Counted from the stretch's first letter, positions 16,328 to 25,676 are shown. The stretch: 58,879 nt of DNA from a virus (IMGVR_UViG_3300042090_001401:1-58879), one strand, 5' to 3'. Made by a program: numbers and translations. Notes: generated by a model not told the origin, from the sequence alone.

Positions 16328-19300
16328 CTATTGCTGCACGACGCGGGCGATCGTGTCCAGGCGGAAGGACGCCGCGAGGCCGCCGGGCGCGCCCCACCGC
16401 ACCTCGATGTCGTCGCTCTCGAACCTGCAGAGGTCGAGGAACGACACCATCGAGACCGTCGACGACGGGGTCGCCGAGATCGTCAGCGTCGCGGTGCCGT
16501 TGCCGTTGTCGATCGCCGCGGTAACCGACACGTACTGATACGCGCCCGTCGACAGCGTCAGGCACAGCCGCTTGCCCAGGCCCGCGTTGAACCACTGGAT
16601 GAAGTCGCCGTATCCAGTGGTGCCGCCCGAGTCCTTGTAGACCAGCAGTGACGGCCCGGTTGGCGTCGCGGCGAGCACGAGGTCGGGACGACCGGTCGGC
16701 GCGAGCCACGAGAGCTGACGACCGCGGACGGTCGCAAGGAACAGCTTGAGCCACTGCCAGTCGGATTGTTCGCTCGACTCGAAGCGAATCGCGCGGCCCA
16801 TGTCGACGTAGGGCGCCGAGCCCTTCGCGAGTGGCACGCCGCCGAGGTCGATCAGGTCGGCGAGCGTCTGCACGCTGTCGGGCGCGGGTTCCTCGCCGCT
16901 CGACATCAGCCCGTGGTCCCACACCGGCACGCTCCCGAGGGTCGGGTCGGCGAAGTAGGCGAGGGTCGCGCCGTTGCCCATCGCGTCCGAGCCCGCGTAG
17001 CCGAACCGCGCGGCGCGAGCCTTGAGCTGCCACGCCTCGGCGCCGATCGGATACCGCGCGAAGCCCTGGTTTTGGTCGAGGTACACCGGCACGAGCGGCA
17101 TGATCCGCGCACCCGCCTGGCCGCAGTCGGAGCCGAGCGCGGTGTCGAGCGAGAACTGCGTCGGGCTGACCGCGCCCTGGACGACCGCCGTCGCGGTCGT
17201 GAGGTCGGGCGAGATGGCGATCACGCGCTGACCGGGCACGACCCAGTCGAGCTCGGCGACCGAGGCGACGGTGACGACGGTGCCCGCGCTGGGCGCGAGG
17301 ATGGTCGCCTCCTCCCACGGCACGCCCAGGAGGAACGCCGCGCCGTTCGCGGCGTTCACGAGCAGGTTCGTGCGCACGTCGCGACGGTCGCCGTCGACGA
17401 GCAGCGCGGTCGCGTCGTACACGCGGCGCGGGCCAGACAGCAGCGCGGCGCGGTACTCGGCGCCGCTCCACGCCTTGTGGATCTCGGTCGCCCACTCCAG
17501 CGTCACGCTGGAGCGTCCGCTCTCCATCAGCACGACGAGGACCGGGCCGCTCGGGTCGTACGGCGGGACGACGACGAACGGGAACGGCTCGAATAGCCAC
17601 GGCGCGAGATGGTCGACGCGCGGCCGACGCAGCGCGACGTCGGCCGCCTGCACGAGCATCTGCGTGAACGCGGGGCCGATCGGCGGCGGGACGAACAGCG
17701 GCGCGAAGTAGCTCGGCGCGCGGCGAACGGCGTCGAGTCGCGCCTCGCGCTGACGGGCGAGGTCGGGATAGACCGCGTACATGCCCTGGAGTGTCGGCAC
17801 CGCGCCCGCCGGCACCCAGACCGGCGCGAAGTAGGACGGGTGTTTGCTGACCGCGTCCTCGACGCGGTGCTCGCGGTGCTCGGCGAGGTCTGGGGTGACG
17901 ACGAGCGAGCTCGTGTTCGTGTCGGTGACCCCGGGCTGCTGCACGAACGACAGGTAGGGCGACAGGTGGGCGACCCGCGGCCGTGCGTACGCGATCGGCG
18001 CCTGGTGACCGAGCATCGCGACGTCGGTGTCGGTGATGCCGGGCTGCTGCACGAAGAACGACGACGGCGCACGTCGTCGCATGTCGAGGCCGCGAGCCTC
18101 GCGCTGCCCGGCCTGGTCCGGGTAGATCGCGAGCGCGCCCTGCACCTCGACGACCGGTGGCGGAAACCACACATCCGCGAAGTAGCTTGGGTAGGTGGCG
18201 ATCGCCGCGGCGCGCGCCTGCGCGAACTTGCGCGTCGAGCCGTCGTCCAGCCAGCTCTGCGCCGGCACGTCGACGCCCCACGCGGTGCCGTAGCCGAGCC
18301 CGGTCAGCAGGGTCTGCGAGACCGCGAGCGCGACCTCGGCGCTCGTGCCCTCGAAGAATGCGAGGCCACCCGCGACAAACGCGGGCGTGCCGCCCGTGTA
18401 GCCGAGCTCGAGGATGGTGTCGCCGCTCGACAGCGCGCCCTGCCACGTCGGCGTGATGACCTCATACGGCGTAATGATCCGCGTGACGAGGTTGGTGCGG
18501 TCGTACTGCAGGATGATCGGCACCGTGCCGACGCTGGTCATCGCCTGCGTACCGGTCGCCGCGTTGAAGCTCGACCCGTTCCACGCCTGACACTCCAGCA
18601 AGCCGCCGGAGGCCATCGTCACGAGGATGCCGGCGCTACCGCCAAAATTGAGGACGCTCGTGCCCGCGACGATCGCGGTGATGTCCAGCAACAGAACAGC
18701 GTAGTAGCTCGTCGTCGACGGGTTCGGAAACGTCGTATTGTAGAACGCGCCGACCGCGTTATTCGTGAACGAGATGCCCTTGCGCGAGAAGCCGGACAAC
18801 GCCTGTTGGTAGGCGATGTTGCCGGATCCGACCTGCACCGGCAGCGAAATCGCGCCCGTCCCGTTGTCCGCGAGCGGCGAGCCGCTGTCCTGCAGCGTGT
18901 AGTTGTCCGTGACGGTCATCGACGCGATCGACAGCGCGGTCAGCATCGCCGCCCACTCGTTCGGCCCGTTCGGCCACGCCTTGTTGGCGGTCGCGTCGAC
19001 GTTCCACGTCGGCTTGAGCGACAAGCTCACGTTGACCTGCACCGACGACGTCGCCAGCGTCGCGGTGCTCGTGCCGTACGCGCCGCCTGCCGCGAATCCG
19101 CCGACAGCGACCGCGAGTCCACCGGACAGCGTCGTCGAGTTGTCGACCTCCTTGGTGAGCGCCGGGTTCGCGAGGTTCGCATTGGTCCACCCGGATGACT
19201 GCGGCGTGGCCGACGACGCGTTGTAGCCGCAGATCGCGACCACCATCTCATTCTTCTGCAGGTCGGTCGCGCCAGTGACCGAGACGGACGTCGACGCGGT

Positions 19301-19681
19301 CGCCGTGCCGCTGGTCGCGCTGACGTCGAACGGGTTGCCGTCCTGCGAGCAGCCACGGAACGTGACGATCTGCGCGCACGAGTCGTTTGCGTTGGCCGCG
19401 ACGACCGGCGAGAACGGCGACGAGCTCGACGCGCGCGACCAGAACACGGCCATGCTCAGCGTGCCGAACGTGACCGTCGAGCCAATCTGGACGAAGTTCG
19501 ATGCGCCCGAGCCGCTCGATGTCGACAGCGTCACCGTGGTGTCGCTGAGCTGCAGGACGATCAGTAACGCGACGTCGTTCGCCTGCGCCGTCGGCCAGGG
19601 GACGGTTAGCGCGGACGCGCCGCTCTGAAACGTCCCGCCGGCGACGAACGACGGGATCGACGGGGTGACCGGGCTCGCCAC
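16328..19681 (-). CDS. large distal tail protein with inserted adhesion module and internal repeats
   Basis: 1117 residues, GTG start. Residues 8-224 form a beta-rich module homologous by eye to an insertion in the giant tail-tip protein. Residues about 500-705 are a run of degenerate repeats of roughly 45-50 residues (YPDQAGQREARGLD, FVQQPGITDTD, FVQQPGVTDTN, YPDLARQREARLD, each with an APSYF-like stretch). The C-terminal 250 residues (QNQGFARYPIGAEAW to LDLCRFESDDIEVRW) match proteins that commonly precede the BR0599-like tail-tip protein. Probably part of the distal tail complex. Confidence 0.7.
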   Translation of the reverse strand: MASPVTPSIPSFVAGGTFQSGASALTVPWPTAQANDVALLIVLQLSDTTVTLSTSSGSGASNFVQIGSTVTFGTLSMAVFWSRASSSSPFSPVVAANANDSCAQIVTFRGCSQDGNPFDVSATSGTATASTSVSVTGATDLQKNEMVVAICGYNASSATPQSSGWTNANLANPALTKEVDNSTTLSGGLAVAVGGFAAGGAYGTSTATLATSSVQVNVSLSLKPTWNVDATANKAWPNGPNEWAAMLTALSIASMTVTDNYTLQDSGSPLADNGTGAISLPVQVGSGNIAYQQALSGFSRKGISFTNNAVGAFYNTTFPNPSTTSYYAVLLLDITAIVAGTSVLNFGGSAGILVTMASGGLLECQAWNGSSFNAATGTQAMTSVGTVPIILQYDRTNLVTRIITPYEVITPTWQGALSSGDTILELGYTGGTPAFVAGGLAFFEGTSAEVALAVSQTLLTGLGYGTAWGVDVPAQSWLDDGSTRKFAQARAAAIATYPSYFADVWFPPPVVEVQGALAIYPDQAGQREARGLDMRRRAPSSFFVQQPGITDTDVAMLGHQAPIAYARPRVAHLSPYLSFVQQPGVTDTNTSSLVVTPDLAEHREHRVEDAVSKHPSYFAPVWVPAGAVPTLQGMYAVYPDLARQREARLDAVRRAPSYFAPLFVPPPIGPAFTQMLVQAADVALRRPRVDHLAPWLFEPFPFVVVPPYDPSGPVLVVLMESGRSSVTLEWATEIHKAWSGAEYRAALLSGPRRVYDATALLVDGDRRDVRTNLLVNAANGAAFLLGVPWEEATILAPSAGTVVTVASVAELDWVVPGQRVIAISPDLTTATAVVQGAVSPTQFSLDTALGSDCGQAGARIMPLVPVYLDQNQGFARYPIGAEAWQLKARAARFGYAGSDAMGNGATLAYFADPTLGSVPVWDHGLMSSGEEPAPDSVQTLADLIDLGGVPLAKGSAPYVDMGRAIRFESSEQSDWQWLKLFLATVRGRQLSWLAPTGRPDLVLAATPTGPSLLVYKDSGGTTGYGDFIQWFNAGLGKRLCLTLSTGAYQYVSVTAAIDNGNGTATLTISATPSSTVSMVSFLDLCRFESDDIEVRWGAPGGLAASFRLDTIARVVQQ

Positions 19682-19712
19682 GCCTCAGACTCCCACGCCC
19701 GAGACCGGTCTC

Positions 19713-20057
19713 CTAGTACCGCCTGACGCGCCGGCGCTCGCGGTCGCGGGCGATCGCCAGCTCGATGTCGCGCGTCGTCAACGCGTCGCGGACGCCTCGC
19801 TCGGCGAGCTCGATGCGCTTCTCGATCGGCGCGCACTTCGGGTCGCGCGTGCAGCCCTCGCAGAGAAACGCGTGGCACACCGAGCAGCCGCCGCTGATGT
19901 CGCGCTTCCGGCCGTCGGGTCCATGCGTGTTGATGTGCGCGCCGCAGTGGCCGCACATCACCGTCTCGCACTGGCGCGTGACCACGCCGTCCTGCGTCCA
20001 GATCGAGCCGCCACCCTTCGTGTTCTCGCGCGGCCGGCCGACGATGACGAACGCCAC
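19713..20057 (-). CDS. zinc-finger protein within the tail module
   Basis: 114 residues, GTG start. CGHCGAH (about residue 36-42) and CSVCHAFLCEGC (about 59-70) form a cross-braced zinc site; the C terminus is a basic Arg-rich helix (IARDRERRRVRRY). Also has CAP motif Cys. Similar small zinc proteins are seen between tape-measure and tail-tip genes in other siphoviruses; possibly an assembly factor. Confidence 0.6.
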   Translation of the reverse strand: MAFVIVGRPRENTKGGGSIWTQDGVVTRQCETVMCGHCGAHINTHGPDGRKRDISGGCSVCHAFLCEGCTRDPKCAPIEKRIELAERGVRDALTTRDIELAIARDRERRRVRRY

Positions 20058-20060
20058 GAG

Positions 20061-20474
20061 CTAGCCCGCGATGCGACCGCGGCCGGGGACCGCGACCTCG
20101 AGCGGCGGGTGCTCGGCGACCGAGATCGTCAGCTCCATCGAGCCCGAGCCCGGCGGCGACTCCTGCCGACGCGCGTGGACGCCGACGTGCGAGTCGGGCG
20201 GGTAGATCGCGACCCCGGCCTTGCACAGCGCGAGCGCGTGGTTGAACGCGCCGCGCTCGATCTCGCAGTCGGCGTAGTGCGCCTCGACCGCCTTGTCGTG
20301 CTTCGCCTTCGCCTCGGCCATGTCATCGAAGAACTTCGGGTGGCCCGGTTCGAGGCGCGGCGGGTTGAACGGGGGCGGCGCGGTGCGCGCGGCCTCGAAG
20401 GTCAGCTGATCGAGGTACGCGGCGACGTCGACCTGTTTGCCCGAGCGGTCGATGATGAAGAACAGGGTGGCCAT
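20061..20474 (-). CDS. hypothetical protein in the tail module
   Basis: 137 residues. A strand-rich start (ATLFFIIDRSGKQVDVAAYL), a Pro-rich stretch with PPPFNPPRLEPGHPKFF, a Lys/Ala helix (DDMAEAKAKHDKAVEAH) and a beta-rich C terminus. Not recognised; likely a minor virion or assembly protein by position. Confidence 0.55.
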   Translation of the reverse strand: MATLFFIIDRSGKQVDVAAYLDQLTFEAARTAPPPFNPPRLEPGHPKFFDDMAEAKAKHDKAVEAHYADCEIERGAFNHALALCKAGVAIYPPDSHVGVHARRQESPPGSGSMELTISVAEHPPLEVAVPGRGRIAG

Positions 20475-20478
20475 GGGG

Positions 20479-20937
20479 TTACTGCTCCTCGAAGTAGTAG
20501 AACGCGGTCATGTTCGACGAGCTGCCCGCGGTCGGGGTCAGCAGGCCGAACCCGTTGCTGGCGGTCGCCGGGATGACGAGCTCGCCGCCGGGCGACGCGA
20601 TCCATCGATACGTCGCCTTTTGGTTGAGGGGGGTGTCCGCGAGGACGATCGCACCCGAGCTCGTGTACGTCGGCTCGACGCTGTTCGCCTGGCCCGCGAC
20701 CGTGACGCACGCCGCGTCGGCCGTGTCGAGCGGGCTCGGGGTCACCGCGGTGTTCGTGCCCGGCGCCGTGCAGCGCGACAGGCGCCACAGGTTAGCGACG
20801 TCGGCGGGCACGGCCTCGGAGCCGAGCGTGAAGTCGTAGATCTTGGCTCGGCGCATCGAGCTCGCCGGCGCCGTGAGAGTGCCGACCGACGCGGACGCGC
20901 TCGCGGTCCGCTGGAGCAGCGCCGAATACTTGGCCAT
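20479..20937 (-). CDS. small virion-associated beta-rich protein
   Basis: 152 residues from an ATG 6 bases after a TGGACA-17-TAGTCT promoter. The pattern MAKYSALL ... RRAKIYDFTLGSEAVPADVANLWRLSR ... KATYRWIASPGGELVIPATASNGFG resembles a widespread phage structural protein family that I know only as a virion component. Its own promoter suggests high expression. Located just after the tape measure. Confidence 0.6.
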   Translation of the reverse strand: MAKYSALLQRTASASASVGTLTAPASSMRRAKIYDFTLGSEAVPADVANLWRLSRCTAPGTNTAVTPSPLDTADAACVTVAGQANSVEPTYTSSGAIVLADTPLNQKATYRWIASPGGELVIPATASNGFGLLTPTAGSSSNMTAFYYFEEQ

Positions 20938-20943
20938 GCGGCG

Positions 20944-20972
20944 AGACTAACGGCCCCTGTCGCCGCTGTCCA
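20944..20972 (-). promoter_or_regulatory. late-class promoter for the 20479-20937 gene
   Basis: TGGACA, 17-base spacer, TAGTCT, then 6 bases to the ATG. The -35 box abuts the tape-measure stop codon at 20973. Confidence 0.75.
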
Positions 20973-23900
20973 CTAGCCGCGATTTCGCGACCGCAGCCCG
21001 ACGAGCGGTCCCACCGCCCGCACCGAGATGTGAGAGACCGAGCGCTCGCCGCCGGGCGTGTCGAGCGCCCTCAGCATCTGGCCCGGCTCGAGGTGGATGT
21101 GCGCCTGGACGGCGGGCGCGCCGAGTCCGCGACCGCCCAGGCCGCCGCCGTCGCCCATCTGCTGGGCCGGCGTGGCGACCGAGACGCGCTCGCCGGGCGT
21201 GGCGCGGAACGCGACGAGCTGCGAGTCGGTGCCGCCCTGGCCGGCGACGGTAAACTCGCCGCCGCCCGCGAAGCCGCCGACCACCGCTTTCGTCAGCATC
21301 TGCGCCGCGCCGGTCGCGTTGAACCCGCCCGAGCCGCCACCGCCGCTCGACGACCCGCCCAGAAAGTTGAACCCGCCCGACGCACCGCCGCCGCCGTCGC
21401 CGAGCAGCGCCTTGAACGCCTGGTTGGTCATGAGCTTGATCATGTCCTGCAGCAGCGAGTCGACCATCGACTTCCAGTTGATCTTGGTGCCCATCACGAG
21501 GTCGGCGATCGACTTCGAAATGTCGCCGGTCACCTGCTTGAAGATCGCGCCGACCTGCGCGCCCGTGTTCGACGCCTCCTCCTTGAGCTGTAGAAACGCG
21601 ACCTCGAAGCCGCCCGCCATCGTGCGCGCCTCGCCGCTCGACTGCAGGAACTCCAGACGCAGCTTGTCCTGTGTCTGCGCGAGCTGATCGGTCGACAGGT
21701 GCAGTCGACCGTTGAGGTCGTCTAGCGCCTTGAGCTGGGTCTGGTACGTCTCCGCGGCGTCGACATTGAACGCCTTGCCGATCGTCCGCTGGTCGAGGTC
21801 GATCATGGCCTTGTTCGTGATGTCGGGACCGACGAGCATATTCGACTGCGCGTCGCTGATCTTCTTCAGCTCGCCGTAGAATTTCTCCGTCGGCGTCTCT
21901 AGTCGCTTCATCGACTGTTCGAGCTGCTCGAACTGCTTGTTGGTCTCGACCATCGCGGGTACGAGCTGCTGCGACGCCTCGAGCGCGACCTTCGACCAGT
22001 CGGCGCCCTTCGTATCGCCGCCGCTAGAGCCGAGCGACGCCGCGCCGACCCGCGAGTTCGTCGGCATCACCACGTTGCCGTTGACGTCCATGCCGGCGCC
22101 GTGCGTGTTCTGATTCTTGGCGTCGAGCGCGAGCAGCTTCTCGTACTCGCCGTAATACTCCTGCGCGGTGATCTTCCCGCGCTTCATCAGGTCCTCGATG
22201 TAGATCATCCCCTGCGCGAACTCGCGCTGCGGACGCGTCAGCTCGTCGAGCAGTCGCTGTTCCTCGGAGATCTGACCGTTGAACTCCTTTATCGTGACGC
22301 CAAGGTCCTTGAGCACCTTCTCGGGACCGCCGCTGACGAACGCGCCCACCCACTTGCCGATCGAGAACGTGCCCTGATTGATCGCGTTCGACAGCGCGTC
22401 GACGTGTTCGGCGTCGGTAATCAGCCACGGGTCCGCGGCGACGAGTTGCTGCACCCAGTCCTCGACACTCGCGCGCACGTCCCTCGTCGCCTCCTTGTTG
22501 CCGAGGAACGCGCTCAACAGGGTGCCGGCCGCGCCGGCCGCGTCGCGCTGCGCGCCGGACAGCGTCTGCAGCGCGCTCGACATCTTGCCGACGTCGACGG
22601 CGCCGGTGCGAACGGTGTCGAGCCACGGGTCGATCGAGCCCTTGAGCATGCTCGCGTCGGAACCGTTGCCCTCGTCGCCGAGCTGCTTCATCAACGTGTC
22701 GCGCATCTGCGCGTACGACGACGTTCCGCCGGTGCCGCCGTTGTCGCCTACGCCGAGGATGCCCATCGGCCCCATCATCTTGACGCCGGGCATCTTGCCG
22801 ATCGTGTCGTCGTACGCGCCCTTGAGCTTGCCGAGCAGCGACGCGCCCTGGCCCGCACTGTCGGCGAGCTTGCCCATGTCCGCGAGGATCCCCTTCGCGG
22901 TGTCGGAGAACGACTGACCGATCTGTCCGAACGCGACGACCGCCTGGTCCTTGAAGTGCTGCCACGCCTGGCCCGCGGTCTCGGCGAGCTGCGCGTGTTT
23001 CGCCGCGATGTCGGTCGACGCAGCCTCGGTCGCCGCGACGAGGTCCTGCGCGGACAGCTTGCCGTCGTTCGCCATCTTCAGCAGGCCGGCGCCCGTCGTG
23101 CCGAAGAACTTCTCCCAGGACTCGGCGAGCACGGGGTCGGCACGCATGATCGACCGCAGTTCGCGACCCGACAGCTGGCCCTGGTCCATGGCAAACACGA
23201 GCTTGTCCATCACGCCGGTCGCCTCGCCCATGCTGCGACCGGACAGCTGCATCGACTCGGCGAGCGCCTTGGTCAGCGTGTTCTGCTGCGCGTAGCTGAG
23301 GTTCGCCGCGTCGCCGACCTCGGCGGCGCGCAGCGACAGCGCGTTCGTCTCTGCGAGCGAGCCGTGCAGCTCGCCGGCCAGCTGCAACTGGTCGCGCACG
23401 ATCTCGTCCGCCGAGCGGTAGCTGGTCGCGAACCGCTGCACGCTGTTGGTCAGCGTCGTGTACTCGTCGCCGACCTTCACGAGCGCGACGGCCAGCGCCG
23501 CGGCGCCGACCGCGGCGACCGACATCCCGGACGCCATCGACGATAGACCGCCCGGTCCGCCCATGCCGCCGGCGAGCATCTGCGTCAGCCCCGCGGGGCC
23601 GCCCGAACCGCCGCCCCCCGCGCCGCCCACGCCCGCGCGCGCGGGGTCGAACACCGGGCCAAACTGCTCCTGCTTGGCGGTGACCGCGCCGGCGAAGTCG
23701 CTCGGCCGCGCGCGCTGCAGCTCGCGGTTCATGCGCGCGACGGCGTCGGCGTACTCGTTGACCGAGATCGCGCCCTTCTCGAGCAGCGCATCCGCGGCCT
23801 GGAGGTTCTTGCCGTACTCGTCGAGCGGGCCCTTGAGCGAGTCGAGGATGGACTTCTGCCGCGCGAGCTGGTCGGTGCCCGCGGCGAGCATCGCCTCGAA

Positions 23901-24116
23901 CTCGATCTCCTCGTCCGTCATCTTGCGGACGCCCTCGGCCGCCTCGGCGGCGGCGTTGCCAACCGCGGTGAACCGCCCGACGGCGTCGCGCAGCTGCTCG
24001 AAGCCGAGGTTTTCCTTCGCCGCCTGGCCGACCTCCCGAACCGCGGACTTCACCTCGCCGAGCGCCTGCTTGGCTCCCGCGCTGCCGACCTTCAGCTCGA
24101 TCGAGATGCCGCTCAT
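20973..24116 (-). CDS. tape measure protein
   Basis: 1047 residues. N-terminal coiled coil (KQALGEVKSAVREVGQAAKE), the tape-measure N-terminal domain pattern (SYRSADEIVRDQLQLAGELHG; GRSMGEATGVMDKLVFAMDQG; SGRELRSIMRADPVLAESW), a Gly-rich segment, a hydrophobic span (SMASGMSVAAVGAAALAVALV), and a Gly/Ser-rich C terminus ending with a TPGERVSVATPAQQ motif. It sets tail length; roughly 1.5 A per residue would give a tail near 155 nm if most of it is extended. The upstream promoter has a -10 TAGCCT 6 bases before the ATG. Confidence 0.9.
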   Translation of the reverse strand: MSGISIELKVGSAGAKQALGEVKSAVREVGQAAKENLGFEQLRDAVGRFTAVGNAAAEAAEGVRKMTDEEIEFEAMLAAGTDQLARQKSILDSLKGPLDEYGKNLQAADALLEKGAISVNEYADAVARMNRELQRARPSDFAGAVTAKQEQFGPVFDPARAGVGGAGGGGSGGPAGLTQMLAGGMGGPGGLSSMASGMSVAAVGAAALAVALVKVGDEYTTLTNSVQRFATSYRSADEIVRDQLQLAGELHGSLAETNALSLRAAEVGDAANLSYAQQNTLTKALAESMQLSGRSMGEATGVMDKLVFAMDQGQLSGRELRSIMRADPVLAESWEKFFGTTGAGLLKMANDGKLSAQDLVAATEAASTDIAAKHAQLAETAGQAWQHFKDQAVVAFGQIGQSFSDTAKGILADMGKLADSAGQGASLLGKLKGAYDDTIGKMPGVKMMGPMGILGVGDNGGTGGTSSYAQMRDTLMKQLGDEGNGSDASMLKGSIDPWLDTVRTGAVDVGKMSSALQTLSGAQRDAAGAAGTLLSAFLGNKEATRDVRASVEDWVQQLVAADPWLITDAEHVDALSNAINQGTFSIGKWVGAFVSGGPEKVLKDLGVTIKEFNGQISEEQRLLDELTRPQREFAQGMIYIEDLMKRGKITAQEYYGEYEKLLALDAKNQNTHGAGMDVNGNVVMPTNSRVGAASLGSSGGDTKGADWSKVALEASQQLVPAMVETNKQFEQLEQSMKRLETPTEKFYGELKKISDAQSNMLVGPDITNKAMIDLDQRTIGKAFNVDAAETYQTQLKALDDLNGRLHLSTDQLAQTQDKLRLEFLQSSGEARTMAGGFEVAFLQLKEEASNTGAQVGAIFKQVTGDISKSIADLVMGTKINWKSMVDSLLQDMIKLMTNQAFKALLGDGGGGASGGFNFLGGSSSGGGGSGGFNATGAAQMLTKAVVGGFAGGGEFTVAGQGGTDSQLVAFRATPGERVSVATPAQQMGDGGGLGGRGLGAPAVQAHIHLEPGQMLRALDTPGGERSVSHISVRAVGPLVGLRSRNRG
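21169..21200. repeat. 32-bp direct repeat, copy in the tape measure gene
   Basis: Identical to 28300-28331, in the same orientation and reading frame. Both encode the ATPGERVSVATP core. See the copy at 28300. Confidence 0.85.
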
Positions 24117-24122
24117 GTGGAC

Positions 24123-24151
24123 AGGCTACAGCCCGGTCCGGGCGCCGTCAC
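24123..24151 (-). promoter_or_regulatory. late-class promoter for the tape measure gene
   Basis: TAGCCT 6 bases before the ATG at 24116, and a weaker -35 GTGACG exactly 17 bases upstream, overlapping the stop codon of the tail chaperone extension. Confidence 0.5.
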
Positions 24152-24968
24152 TTGCGGGGGCGCGGCGGGGTCGGCGGCGGTCGCGAGCGGATCTGCTGGT
24201 CGACGAGCATGATGGTGTCGGTGGCGAGCTCGACGGCCTCGCGACTGAGGCCGCGGCGCTCGAAGAAGTCCTCGATCTTCCCGACGGGCAGCGGCCACAC
24301 GCCCGCGAACGCCGGCATGCGCTCGGTCGCGAGCTTCGCGTAGGCGTCGGTGAGGAACGCGATCCGCGTGTCGGTCGGCGGCTCCTCGGCGAGGATGCGC
24401 AGCTGTTCCGTCGTCGGCGGCCGCGGCGGACGCCTCGTCTTGCCCTGGGCGATCGACTTCTTCACCGGCGCGGCGCGTTCGACCCAGTCGAGCCGCGCGA
24501 CTATTTTTTTGCGAGCTGGTCGGCGGTCGGCGGCGGTGCGAACTGCGGACGCTCGCGGAAGTTCTCCTGATTCAACACGTACGGCAGCACGTACACGTTG
24601 AACACGTCGTCCGACAGCGAGAGCATCACCTCCATGATGCCATCGGGCGTCGACGGCACGGGCCGCTCGTAGTCGGGTCCGCCGTCCGCGCCGTCGAAGT
24701 AGAAGCCCTCGACCCCGGCGCACGCGAACCGCGCCACCGACTCGCGGTTCCGCAGCATGTTGCGCTGGCGCTCGGCCTCGTTCGTCGCGGTCGCGCCCAG
24801 CGCGCGCGCGTCCTCGTCGGGGGCGCTGAGCAGGTGCGACATCCACTCGGCGTTCGTCGAGCCGAGGTGGCGCAGCAGCAGGACGGGGTTGCCGACGAGC
24901 ATGTCGAGCACGCGCCGCACGACCTTGCCGGGCTGGACGCGCTGTCGCTGGAGGTTTCCGATGGGCAT
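24148..24968 (-). CDS. tail assembly chaperone, frameshifted long form (gpGT-like)
   Basis: Produced by a -1 ribosomal frameshift on the A7 run at 24504-24510, adding about 118 residues to the short form. The extension (KKIVARLDWVERAAPVKKS ... EDFFERRGLSREAVELATD) has no good independent start. Like lambda gpGT, the long form would bridge the tape measure to the tail tube protein during assembly. The total is about 273 residues. Confidence 0.75.
24501..24968 (-). CDS. tail assembly chaperone, short form (gpG-like)
   Basis: 155 residues, ATG 7 bases after a TGGACG-18-TACCCT promoter. Contains VQPGKVVRRVLDMLVGNPVLLLRHLGS and a C-terminal ENFRERPQFAPPPTADQLAKK; the last two Lys codons are the slippery AAA AAA followed at once by TAG. 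It sits between the tail tube and tape measure genes, the canonical place for gpG. Confidence 0.75.
   Translation of the reverse strand: MPIGNLQRQRVQPGKVVRRVLDMLVGNPVLLLRHLGSTNAEWMSHLLSAPDEDARALGATATNEAERQRNMLRNRESVARFACAGVEGFYFDGADGGPDYERPVPSTPDGIMEVMLSLSDDVFNVYVLPYVLNQENFRERPQFAPPPTADQLAKK
24504..24510 (-). promoter_or_regulatory. -1 programmed frameshift slippery heptamer A AAA AAA
   Basis: In the chaperone frame the codons read GCA AAA AAA TAG, giving the X XXY YYZ heptamer A AAA AAA directly before the stop. The -1 frame stays open to 24148 and reads on as a plausible protein. No other A7 run stands out in this GC-rich genome. Confidence 0.8.
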
Positions 24969-24975
24969 CCCCGCG

Positions 24976-25005
24976 AGGGTAGCCCCGCGCGCCGCGGCGC
25001 GTCCA
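24976..25005 (-). promoter_or_regulatory. late-class promoter for the tail chaperone gene
   Basis: TGGACG, 18-base spacer, TACCCT, 7 bases to the ATG at 24968. The only class member with an 18-base spacer. Confidence 0.6.
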
Positions 25006-25009
25006 GCCC

Positions 25010-25663
25010 TCAGCCGTCGCGGGCGGCGACGTCGATCTGCACCTCGAGCGCGCTGGCCGACGTCTGGCCGGCGAGCGCGAGGTGCATGAACCACCACGTG
25101 TTCGCGGCGACCTTCATCGCCTCGGGATAGAAGTAGCGCTCGGCGACGGTCGCGAGCGTCGGCATTGCCGTGTTCGGCTCGCTGGGCGTGCCGAACCGCC
25201 ACTCGTAACGGTCGCCGACGACCGGGGAGACCGAGCGCACGAGGTCGTCGTCGTACAATTGCATCGACGCCGTAGCGGTCGGCGCGGTGTTGGCCCCCGC
25301 GAGCAGCTGGCAGCTCGTCGCCTTTGCGCTGTTGCCGTTGCGGTTGAGGAACGACAGCACCGACCCGCCGATCACGCCGCCGTTCTGGTTGAACGCGCCG
25401 CGCGCGGCCGCGTCCATCTTGAAGCACGACCGCAGCGACGTGATGGTGCCACCGCCGAGCGAGGCGAACATCAGTCGAACCCGCATGATCGCCACCGGCT
25501 TGAGCGCGAACAGGGCGAGGAACGGCTTCGTGTCGTCGGTGATCGAGGTCGGCGCGGCGACCGTCGCGAGGCCCGTACCAGGCGTCGGCGACCGGGCGCT
25601 GAACAGCGACCCCTCGTCGGCGAGGTAGTGGTTGGTCTGGTACGGGTTGAAAAGGACGGTCAT
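25010..25663 (-). CDS. virion structural protein of unknown role between tail tube and chaperone genes
   Basis: 217 residues, ATG with GGAGG 5 bases upstream. Beta-rich, with FNPYQTNHYLADEGSLF, a hydrophobic VAIMRVRLMFASLGGGTITSL, and a late QIDVAARDG. Not recognised. The abundance of Ala/Ser/Thr/Gly strands fits a tail-associated or decoration protein. Confidence 0.55.
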   Translation of the reverse strand: MTVLFNPYQTNHYLADEGSLFSARSPTPGTGLATVAAPTSITDDTKPFLALFALKPVAIMRVRLMFASLGGGTITSLRSCFKMDAAARGAFNQNGGVIGGSVLSFLNRNGNSAKATSCQLLAGANTAPTATASMQLYDDDLVRSVSPVVGDRYEWRFGTPSEPNTAMPTLATVAERYFYPEAMKVAANTWWFMHLALAGQTSASALEVQIDVAARDG

Positions 25664-25676
25664 CGACGCCTCCGGG

